Both the position numbers and the translations under genes were made by a program. Source: Mesorhizobium sp. SOD10 (GTDB lineage Bacteria > Pseudomonadota > Alphaproteobacteria > Rhizobiales > Rhizobiaceae). Taken from it: a stretch of DNA of 64,000 nucleotides. The notes under the pieces were generated by a model that was given only the letters and a program-made list of their open reading frames with translations, was not told the origin of the DNA and searched no databases. Shown piece after piece: positions 57,475 through 64,000 of the stretch. Location: contig CCNA01000014.1 of assembly GCA_000824805.1 (NCBI GenBank), positions 19,861-83,860 on the forward strand. The letters run 5' to 3'. Each line of letters begins with the position of its first letter. Position 1 is the stretch's first letter.

Positions 57475-59145
57475 ATGGCGAACAGAGAAAACGCCGAACT
57501 CGTCTTCGCGCCGCTGGGCGGCGTCGGCGAGATCGGCATGAACTTCGCCCTTTACGGCTACGGGCCCGCGGACGCGCGCGAATGGATCATCGTCGATGTC
57601 GGCGTCACCTTTCCGGACTCGGCGCATCCCGGCGTCGATCTGATCCTGCCCGATACGCGCTTCATCGAGGAGAATATCGACGGGCTGCGCGGCATCGTCA
57701 TCACCCACGCGCATGAGGATCATTACGGCGCGCTGCTCGATCTCTGGCCGAAGCTTAAAGTCCCTGTCTGGATGACGCCTTTCACCGCCGGCTTGCTCGA
57801 AGCCAAGCGGCAGGGTGAGCAGAACGCGCCGAAGATCCCGGCGTCGATTTACCGGGCCGGCGAGACGTTCACCATCGGACCTTTCGAGATCGAGGCGATC
57901 CCGGTGGCGCACTCGATTCCCGAGCCGATGTCGCTGGCGATCACCACGCCCGCCGGCACCGTGATCCATACCGGCGACTGGAAAATCGATCCGGCGCCGA
58001 CGATCGGCCCAAAGACCGACGAGGCACGCTTCCGCGCCTATGGCGACAAGGGCGTGCTGGCGCTGATCTGTGATTCCACCAACGCGTTGAGGGAAGGGGA
58101 GTCGCCGTCGGAAGTGGCGGTGGGCGAGGGTCTCAAGGGCGTCATCGAGCAAGCCAAGGGCCGCGTCGCGGTCACCACCTTCTCCTCCAATGTCGGGCGC
58201 ATCGTCTCGATCGCCAGGGCGGCACGCGATGCCGGCCGCCAGTGCCTCGTGCTCGGCCGTTCGCTGAAGCGCGTCATCGATGTGGCGGGCGAGCTCGGCT
58301 ATATGGACGGTCTGCCGGAGTTCATCTCCGAGGAAGATTACGGCTATATCCCGCGCGAGAACCTGGTGATCATCTGCACCGGCAGCCAGGGCGAGCCGCT
58401 GGCGGCGCTGGCAAAGCTGTCTCGCGACGAGATGAAGTCGGTCGCGCTGACCGCCGGCGATACGGTCGTGTTTTCCTCGCGCACCATTCCAGGCAACGAG
58501 AAGGCGATCCTCGAGATCAAGAACCGGCTGATCGATCTCGGCATGAAGATCATCGAGGACGGCGACGCGCTGGTGCATGTCTCCGGCCATCCGCGCCGCA
58601 GCGAATTGCGCAAGATGTATGAATGGGTGCGGCCACAGATCGGCGTTCCCGTGCATGGCGAGGCGGCGCATCTGGTGGCGCAGGGCTCGTTGATGTCGAT
58701 GTCGGGCATCGGCCAGGTGGCGCAGGTGCGCGACGGCGACATGCTGAGGCTGTGGCCCGGCCCGGCGACGATCATCGATCAGGTGCCGTTCGGCCGGCTC
58801 TACAAGGACGGCCTGTTGATCGGCACCGACCAGGCGATGGGCATACGCGACCGCCGCAAGCTTTCCTTCGCCGGGCATGTCGCGGTCAATGTCGTGCTCG
58901 ACGACAAATATGAACTTGCCGGCGACCCCGACCTTGTGGCGATCGGCGTTGCGGAAGCGGATCCCAGCGGCGAGACGCTGGAGGACCTGATGCTCGATGC
59001 GGCAATCGGCGCGGTGGACTCCATTCCGCGTCAGCGCCGAAAAGACCTCGACCTGGTGCAGGAGGCGGTGCGCCGCGCCGTGCGCGGCGCCGCCAACGAG
59101 GCCTGGGGCAAGAAGCCGCTGGTGACGGTATTCGTCACGCGGTGA
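57475..59145 (+). CDS. rnj: Ribonuclease J
   Basis: The 556-residue metallo-beta-lactamase/beta-CASP ribonuclease is both endonuclease and 5'-3' exonuclease and acts in rRNA and mRNA maturation. It has GGVGEIGMNFALYGYG, the zinc motif ITHAHEDHYGALLDLW, IHTGDWKIDPAP, LICDSTNALREGESPSE and HVSGHPRRSELRKMYEWVRP. ATG 57475 has AGGAAAGG upstream. RNase J in rhizobia coexists with RNase E. Confidence 0.97.
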   Translation: MANRENAELVFAPLGGVGEIGMNFALYGYGPADAREWIIVDVGVTFPDSAHPGVDLILPDTRFIEENIDGLRGIVITHAHEDHYGALLDLWPKLKVPVWMTPFTAGLLEAKRQGEQNAPKIPASIYRAGETFTIGPFEIEAIPVAHSIPEPMSLAITTPAGTVIHTGDWKIDPAPTIGPKTDEARFRAYGDKGVLALICDSTNALREGESPSEVAVGEGLKGVIEQAKGRVAVTTFSSNVGRIVSIARAARDAGRQCLVLGRSLKRVIDVAGELGYMDGLPEFISEEDYGYIPRENLVIICTGSQGEPLAALAKLSRDEMKSVALTAGDTVVFSSRTIPGNEKAILEIKNRLIDLGMKIIEDGDALVHVSGHPRRSELRKMYEWVRPQIGVPVHGEAAHLVAQGSLMSMSGIGQVAQVRDGDMLRLWPGPATIIDQVPFGRLYKDGLLIGTDQAMGIRDRRKLSFAGHVAVNVVLDDKYELAGDPDLVAIGVAEADPSGETLEDLMLDAAIGAVDSIPRQRRKDLDLVQEAVRRAVRGAANEAWGKKPLVTVFVTR

Positions 59146-59159
59146 CGAACAAGGGAATA

Positions 59160-59256
59160 GGGGAGTAAGGCAGTAGGGGAGTAGGGAAGAACGAGCGGTT
59201 ACTTTCTTCAGCCTTGTTTTCCCGTACTCCCTTACTGCCCTACTGCCTTACTCCCC
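59160..59256. repeat. Long inverted repeat between rnj and mce
   Basis: GGGGAGTAAGGCAGTAGGG (59160-59178) is perfectly complementary to 59238-59256, with more imperfect pairing inside (GGGAGTAGGGAA-like). The loop is about 59 bases. The arm itself is made of GGGAGTA/GGCAGTA tandem units. It could act as a terminator or an mRNA-stability hairpin before mce. Confidence 0.85.
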
Positions 59257-59273
59257 CAAAAGCGGAGCGCCTT

Positions 59274-59678
59274 ATGCTTGGACGCCTGAACCATGTCGCG
59301 CTTGCCGTGCCGGATCTGGGAGCGGCGGCTGCCGCCTACCGCGATATGTTGGGCGCGCGATTGAGCGAGCCGCAGGCGCTGCCGGAGCATGGCGTGACCG
59401 TCGTGTTCGTCGATGTCGGCAACACCAAGATCGAGCTGCTGGAGCCGCTGGGCGAGACATCGCCCATCGCTACGTTCCTTGAGAAGAACCCTTCGGGCGG
59501 CATGCATCACGTCTGCTATGAGGTCGACGATATCCTGGCTACCCGCGATCATTTGAAGCAAAGCGGCGCACGCGTGTTGGGCGACGGCAGCCCGAAGATC
59601 GGCGCGCATGGCAAGCCGGTGCTGTTCCTGCATCCCAAGGATTTCTTCGGCACGTTGGTCGAACTGGAGCAGGCATGA
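59274..59678 (+). CDS. mce: Methylmalonyl-CoA epimerase
   Basis: A 134-residue vicinal-oxygen-chelate fold enzyme that interconverts (2R)- and (2S)-methylmalonyl-CoA, the step before B12-dependent methylmalonyl-CoA mutase. The metal-binding residues are His7 (LGRLNHVALAVPDL), Glu in IELLEPLG, His in SGGMHHVCYEVDD and Glu in LVELEQA. It overlaps the DUF1467 gene by four bases. Confidence 0.95.
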   Translation: MLGRLNHVALAVPDLGAAAAAYRDMLGARLSEPQALPEHGVTVVFVDVGNTKIELLEPLGETSPIATFLEKNPSGGMHHVCYEVDDILATRDHLKQSGARVLGDGSPKIGAHGKPVLFLHPKDFFGTLVELEQA

Positions 59679-59959
59679 ACTGGATCCTGTTCACCGCGCT
59701 GTTCTTCGTCACCTGGTGGCTGGTGCTGTTTATTGTTCTCCCGTTCAGCCTGCGCACCCAGGACGACGATCAGGATGTCACGCTTGGCACCGTTTCCAGC
59801 GCGCCGCGCGGCCCGCATATGCTGCGCGCCTTCCTCCGCGCGACGGTCGTGACGGTGTTGGTGATGGGCATTCTCTACGGCCTGACGATGGGCCTGGGGT
59901 TCAGCTTCGACGACATCATGCGGATCATGCCGAACTTCACGCCGGATGCCAGTCACTAA
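59675..59959 (+). CDS. DUF1467 membrane protein
   Basis: A 94-residue protein with two transmembrane helices: FTALFFVTWWLVLFIVLPFS near the N-terminus and VVTVLVMGILYGLTMGLGFS near the C-terminus, with a short acidic loop (QDDDQDV) between. DUF1467 is common in alphaproteobacteria just after mce. Function unknown. Confidence 0.9.
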   Translation: MNWILFTALFFVTWWLVLFIVLPFSLRTQDDDQDVTLGTVSSAPRGPHMLRAFLRATVVTVLVMGILYGLTMGLGFSFDDIMRIMPNFTPDASH

Positions 59960-60530
59960 CGTTGCAGGCCCAGTTTCCGCAAGTATTCAGCAGCATGCGC
60001 GCGCCAAGGTTGAGATCGGAAGCCGGCTTCCGATCCGGCGCCCGATCATGCCTGACGTTGTTTGGCAGATCGTTGTGCTAAGCAGATGATTGCACAAAAA
60101 AAATGCAAGGCACGAGGCCTTGCAATTTAAACGCGTCCGATCCGTTTCCGGTGTCCGGCGGCAGCGAGTTACCGCGCCTAGATCGCATCCTCCCAAGACT
60201 TTGACCGCGTAGGAGAGCAGATTTTTCTCCGCCCTCTCGGTTATCGGCGCACACTAGACCAAGGCAGGTGAAAATGTCACGAAGAATTTTGCCTCCAAAC
60301 AGGCAATATCGTGCTGCACTGCACAATAGTACGGCAGGGCTTGCTTGTGAATCGATCAAAAAGCCATTCGCGGCACTTTGCAGCCAAAATCGTCTTTTTG
60401 GTAAGGTGCAGAAGGTCCGATACTTTGGGGCACTCGGGTTTCCATTCGGCCATGAAATGGCTATGAAGCCCGGGCAAGCAGCCTGAGGCGCGCCGATTCC
60501 CGCGCCCCATCTTCATTCACGGACCAGTCC
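59960..60530. other. 571-base region without a convincing protein gene
   Basis: The region between DUF1467 and proS has lower GC than the genes. Short open frames exist on both strands (for example 68 codons from 60274), but they lack conserved motifs and codon bias. It contains a strong minus-strand terminator at 60096-60124 and possible paired arms upstream of it, so an RNA gene on the minus strand is possible. It must also hold the proS promoter. Confidence 0.6.
60096..60124 (-). terminator. Strong Rho-independent terminator, minus strand
   Basis: Read on the minus strand, TGCAAGGC pairs with GCCTTGCA around five bases and is followed by eight T residues (the A run at 60096-60103). No minus-strand protein gene ends here. 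Plus-strand reading gives only a weak T tail. Confidence 0.8.
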
Positions 60531-61859
60531 ATGCGTTTGTCGCGCTATTTCCTGCCCATTCTCAAAGAAAATCCCCGCGAGGCCGAGATCGTCTCGCACC
60601 GGCTGATGCTGCGCGCCGGCATGATCCGCCAGCAGGGGCAGGGCAGCTTTTCGTGGCTGCCATTGGGCAAGCGCGTGCTGGACAAGGTCTGCCAGATCAT
60701 CCGCGAGGAACAGAACCGCGCCGGCGCGCTGGAAATCCTGATGCCGACCATCCAGTCGGCCGATCTGTGGCGCGAAAGCGGCCGTTACAACGATTACGGC
60801 AAGGAGATGCTGCGCATCAAGGACCGCCAGGACCGCGACATGCTCTATGGCCCGACCAACGAGGAGATGGTCACCGAGATTTTTCGCGCTTACGTGAAGT
60901 CCTACAAGGACCTGCCGCTCAATCTCTATCACATTCAGTGGAAGTTCCGCGACGAGGTGCGCCCGCGCTTCGGCGTGATGCGCAGCAGAGAGTTCCTGAT
61001 GAAGGATGCCTATTCCTTCGACCTCGATTTCGAAGGCGCCAGGGCCGCCTACAACCGCATGTTCGTCTCCTATCTCAGGACGTTCACGCGCATGGGCCTG
61101 CAGGCCATTCCGATGCGCGCCGATACCGGTCCGATCGGCGGCGACCTCAGCCATGAGTTCATCATCCTGGCGGAGACCGGCGAGAGCCAGGTGTTCTGCG
61201 ACCGCGCTTATCTCACGCTCGACGTGCCGGGCGCGGACACCAACTTCTCCAACGATGCCGAGATCGGCGGCATCGTGAAGAAGTGGACGACGCCTTACGC
61301 CGCCACCGACGAAATGCATGACGAGGCAGCCTGGGAGAAAGTCGCCGAAAGCGACCGGCTCTCGGCGCGCGGCATCGAAGTCGGCCATATCTTCCATTTC
61401 GGCGAGAAATATTCCAAGCCGATGAACGCCAAGGTGACCGGTCCCGACGGCAAGGACCATTACGCCTCGGGCGGCTCCTACGGCATCGGTCCGTCGCGGC
61501 TGGTCGCGGCGATCATCGAGGCGAGCCATGACGAGAACGGCATCATCTGGCCGGAAGCCGTAGCGCCCTTCGATATCGGCCTGGTCAACATGAAGGTCGG
61601 CGACGCCGAATGCGACCGCGTCTGCGACGAGCTCTATGCGGCGCTTAACTCTGCCGGCAAGGACGTGCTCTATGACGACACAGACCAGCGTCCCGGCGGC
61701 AAATTCGCCACCGCGGACCTGATCGGCCTGCCGTGGCAGGTGATCATCGGCCCGCGCGGCGTTGCCGCCGGCGAGGTGGAGATCAAGAACCGCAAGTCGG
61801 GCGAGCGCGAGACGCTGCCGATCGCCGAGGCCAAGAAGCGTCTGGGTATCGCCGCATGA
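60531..61859 (+). CDS. proS: Prolyl-tRNA synthetase (short, no editing domain)
   Basis: The 442-residue class II synthetase charges tRNA-Pro. It has [20 protein letters not shown], the motif 2-like [51 protein letters not shown] (motif 3) and the C-terminal anticodon domain. E. coli ProS has about 570 residues with an inserted editing domain; here that domain is absent, as usual in alphaproteobacteria. Last bases overlap lolC. Confidence 0.97.
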   Translation: MRLSRYFLPILKENPREAEIVSHRLMLRAGMIRQQGQGSFSWLPLGKRVLDKVCQIIREEQNRAGALEILMPTIQSADLWRESGRYNDYGKEMLRIKDRQDRDMLYGPTNEEMVTEIFRAYVKSYKDLPLNLYHIQWKFRDEVRPRFGVMRSREFLMKDAYSFDLDFEGARAAYNRMFVSYLRTFTRMGLQAIPMRADTGPIGGDLSHEFIILAETGESQVFCDRAYLTLDVPGADTNFSNDAEIGGIVKKWTTPYAATDEMHDEAAWEKVAESDRLSARGIEVGHIFHFGEKYSKPMNAKVTGPDGKDHYASGGSYGIGPSRLVAAIIEASHDENGIIWPEAVAPFDIGLVNMKVGDAECDRVCDELYAALNSAGKDVLYDDTDQRPGGKFATADLIGLPWQVIIGPRGVAAGEVEIKNRKSGERETLPIAEAKKRLGIAA

Positions 61860-63142
61860 GCGAGGCAGCGGTAGCGGCCAGATCAGCGGCGGGCGCTTTC
61901 TCCGGCTTCGAGCGCATGGTGGCCTGGCGTTACCTGCGCTCGCGCCGCAAGGAGACGGTGATCTCCGTCATCGCCTCGATTTCCTTCCTCGGCATCATGC
62001 TCGGCGTCGCGACGCTGATCGTCGTCATGGCGGTGATGAACGGTTTTCGCGCTGAGCTGCTCACCCGCATCCTCGGCGTCAACGGCCATCTCATCGTGCA
62101 GCCGCTCGATTCGCCGCTGGAGGATTACGCCCAGGTGGCGAGCCGTATCAACGGTGTCCCCGGCGTCAAATACGCCATTCCGCTGATCGACGGCCAGGTG
62201 CTGGCGCAAGGCAATGTCGGCGGCGGCACGGGCGCCCTGGTGCGCGGCATTCGCGGTGAGGACCTCGGCAAGATTTCGATCGTTGCAAACAACATCAAGC
62301 AGGGCACGCTCGACGGCTTCGACACCGGCGACGGCGTGGCGATCGGCAAGCGCATGGCGGAAAGCCTCGGGCTGGTGCTTGGCGACACCATCACACTGAT
62401 CTCGCCGGAGGGCGACGTGACGCCGCTCGGCACCACGCCGCGCATGAAGGGCTACAAGGTGGCGGCAATCTTCGAGGTCGGCATGTCGGAGTATGACAGC
62501 TCGATCGTCTATATGCCGTTTTCCGAAGCGCAGCTCTATTTCAACATGGACGGGCGGGCGCAGACCATCGAGATCTATGTCGACAATCCCGACAATGTCG
62601 ACGCGTTGAAGCCGCTGGTCGAGCAGGCGGCGCAGCGGCCGGTCGATCTCGTCGACTGGCGCCAGCGCAACGAGACCTTCTTCTCGGCCCTGCAGGTCGA
62701 ACGCAACGTCATGTTCATGATTCTCACGCTGATCGTGCTGGTGGCGGCGCTCAACATCATTTCCGGCCTCATCATGCTGGTGAAGGACAAGGGCCACGAC
62801 ATCGCCATCCTGCGCACGATGGGGGCCTCGCGCGGCGCGATCCTGCGCATCTTCCTGATGACGGGTGCTGCGATCGGCGTCACGGGCACGATCGCCGGCG
62901 TGCTGCTCGGCGTCGTCATCTGCATCAACATCGAATCGATCCGCCAGTTCTTCTCCTGGATGACCGGCAGGATCCTGTTCAATCCCGAGCTCTATTTCCT
63001 CAGCCAGTTGCCGGCGAAGATGGATCCGCGCGAGACGACCTATGTCGTGATCATGGCGCTGGCCCTGTCGTTCCTCGCGACGGTGTTCCCGGCCTGGCGC
63101 GCTGCCCGGCTCGATCCCGTCGAAGCCTTGAGGTACGAATGA
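61856..63142 (+). CDS. lolC: Lipoprotein-releasing system permease LolC/E-type
   Basis: The 428-residue inner-membrane protein extracts lipoproteins and hands them to LolA. It has an N-terminal [20 protein letters not shown], a first transmembrane helix, a long periplasmic domain, and three C-terminal helices starting [20 protein letters not shown], with [14 protein letters not shown] and [18 protein letters not shown]. Alphaproteobacteria usually have one LolC/LolE-like (LolF) permease as homodimer with LolD. ATG 61856 overlaps proS by four bases. Confidence 0.95.
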   Translation: MSEAAVAARSAAGAFSGFERMVAWRYLRSRRKETVISVIASISFLGIMLGVATLIVVMAVMNGFRAELLTRILGVNGHLIVQPLDSPLEDYAQVASRINGVPGVKYAIPLIDGQVLAQGNVGGGTGALVRGIRGEDLGKISIVANNIKQGTLDGFDTGDGVAIGKRMAESLGLVLGDTITLISPEGDVTPLGTTPRMKGYKVAAIFEVGMSEYDSSIVYMPFSEAQLYFNMDGRAQTIEIYVDNPDNVDALKPLVEQAAQRPVDLVDWRQRNETFFSALQVERNVMFMILTLIVLVAALNIISGLIMLVKDKGHDIAILRTMGASRGAILRIFLMTGAAIGVTGTIAGVLLGVVICINIESIRQFFSWMTGRILFNPELYFLSQLPAKMDPRETTYVVIMALALSFLATVFPAWRAARLDPVEALRYE

Positions 63143-63822
63143 TGGCCGAGGCCATTATCGAGTTGAAGGGCGTCGAGCGGCACTATGTCCAGGGGCCGCG
63201 CAAGCTCACCATTCTGAACGGCGCGGACTTTTCGCTCAGGCGCGGCGAGATGGTGGCGCTGGTGGCGCCGTCGGGTACCGGCAAGTCCACCTTGCTGCAC
63301 ACGGCCGGCCTGCTGGAGCGGCCCGATGCCGGCGACGTGATCCTGGCCGGCCGTGCCTGCGGGCGGCTGTCGGACGAGGAACGCACCGCGATCCGCCGCA
63401 ACGACGTCGGCTTCGTCTATCAGTTCCATCATTTGCTGCCGGAGTTCTCCGCGCTCGAGAACATCATGATGCCGCAGCTGATCAAAGGGCTCGGCCGCAA
63501 GGAAGCATCCGAGCGGGCGGCGCAGCTTCTCGACTATATGCAGATCGGCAAGCGCGCGCATCATCGGCCGGCCGAGCTTTCCGGCGGCGAGCAGCAGCGC
63601 GTCGCCATTGCCCGCGCCGTCGCCAATGCGCCGCTGGTGCTCCTGGCCGACGAGCCGACCGGCAATCTCGATCCAACGACCGCTTCCTATGTGTTCGACG
63701 CGCTGGAAGCGCTGGTCCGGCAGTCGGGGCTGGCTGCGCTGATCGCCACCCACAACCACGAGCTCGCCTCGCGCATGGACCGGCGGGTGACGCTGGCCGA
63801 GGGCAAGGTGGTGCCTCTCTGA
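63139..63822 (+). CDS. lolD: Lipoprotein-releasing system ATP-binding protein LolD
   Basis: The 227-residue ABC ATPase powers the LolC permease. It has Walker [11 protein letters not shown]-loop [11 protein letters not shown], signature [14 protein letters not shown], Walker [13 protein letters not shown] and H-loop ATHNHELAS. It starts at 63139, overlapping the lolC stop, and likely ends the proS-lolC-lolD operon. Confidence 0.96.
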   Translation: MMAEAIIELKGVERHYVQGPRKLTILNGADFSLRRGEMVALVAPSGTGKSTLLHTAGLLERPDAGDVILAGRACGRLSDEERTAIRRNDVGFVYQFHHLLPEFSALENIMMPQLIKGLGRKEASERAAQLLDYMQIGKRAHHRPAELSGGEQQRVAIARAVANAPLVLLADEPTGNLDPTTASYVFDALEALVRQSGLAALIATHNHELASRMDRRVTLAEGKVVPL

Positions 63823-63837
63823 GGCCTCCCTGTCGTC

Positions 63838-63881
63838 ATCCTAGGGCGAAGCTCCGCGAAGCGGAGCGACGACCCTAGGAT
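63838..63881. repeat. Palindromic repeat after lolD
   Basis: ATCCTAGGG (63838-63846) pairs with CCCTAGGAT (63873-63881), and GCTCCGC (63851-63857) with GCGGAGC (63861-63867) around GAA. From memory this palindrome is common in Mesorhizobium genomes. No T run follows, so it is a repeat rather than a terminator. Confidence 0.75.
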
Positions 63882-64000
63882 CCATTCCGTTACCTCTGCT
63901 CAAGAATGCAACGCCGCAGAAGGGGCAGAGGGCGGCTCCTGGAAGCCTTGTTCTGCACCGTAGCGAAGCATCAATCTCACGGCATGGCAACTGTGTTCAT

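Noticed and set aside
57235..58878. 547-codon minus-strand frame opposite rnj
   Set aside because: Antisense of ribonuclease J; no conserved motif.
60078..60359. 93-codon minus-strand frame
   Set aside because: It would run through the terminator hairpin and T run at 60096-60124, so it is unlikely to be translated as a gene.
60268..60486. Small plus-strand frame before proS (68 codons from ATG 60274)
   Set aside because: Poor codon bias and no known motif; kept only as a possibility in the intergenic entry.

Overview
The window is GC-rich, densely coded chromosome of an alphaproteobacterium of the Hyphomicrobiales, most likely Mesorhizobium or a close relative. The genus is inferred from gene content and from recalled rhizobial features, not from a search. 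Supporting features are a 14-subunit nuo operon with a helix-hairpin-helix (HhH) gene inserted between nuoF and nuoG, an aerobic (CobG/CobN-type) cobalamin operon behind a B12 riboswitch, a BA14K-family secreted protein, a DUF1467 gene after the methylmalonyl-CoA epimerase gene, an editing-domain-free prolyl-tRNA synthetase, and several palindromic intergenic repeats of rhizobial type. No insertion sequence, prophage, CRISPR array or replication origin was seen.

Layout. 1-0.9 kb: end of a nitrile hydratase operon (beta subunit cut by the window edge, plus activator). 1-8.7 kb: RecD-like helicase, SpoIIAA-like protein, pdxJ, two tandem kup potassium transporters with a homogenised 3' third, and an NAD-dependent reductase. 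8.7-14 kb: a redox and regulator patch: QorB-like reductase with a divergent HxlR regulator, FAD monooxygenase, GST and Rieske genes divergent from a MarR gene with three operator-like palindromes, and a TetR gene directly ahead of ilvC. The ilvC 3' end is present in three tandem copies. 15-22.9 kb: PilZ and BA14K proteins, an EEP-family hydrolase with a Nudix-like gene, a split MacAB-type efflux system, a PhzF-family isomerase and tRNA-Lys(CTT).

23.4-39.2 kb: cobalamin biosynthesis. A minus-strand operon runs DUF1636-cobW-cobN-cobG-cobH-cobI-cobJ-[cobK]-cobL-cobE-cobM-cobA-cobB-cobS-cobT, led by a cobalamin riboswitch and a TTGACA promoter. cobK alone is on the plus strand, so a through-transcript would be antisense to it. 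Together the genes cover precorrin-2 formation through ring contraction, a,c-amidation, cobalt insertion (CobN, with CobW) and lower-ligand assembly. cobF, the CobST chelatase partners and cobO/P/Q/C/D are not in the window. CobG carries an in-frame palindromic element of about 55 codons.

39.2-57.4 kb: a YcaQ-like protein, then nuoA to nuoN (NADH:quinone oxidoreductase) on the plus strand, ending in birA. NuoE has a long Ala/Pro-rich linker and a C-terminal HhH-like domain that is clearly related to the C-terminus of the unassigned protein between nuoF and nuoG. 57.4-64 kb: ribonuclease J, methylmalonyl-CoA epimerase, DUF1467, a 571-base region without a convincing protein gene (but with a strong minus-strand terminator), proS, lolC and lolD, and a palindromic repeat near the right edge.

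The most interesting items are the protein-coding palindromic element in cobG, the repeated HhH domain in the nuo operon, the ilvC 3'-end triplication, a probable ATT start codon, and the inverted cobK.
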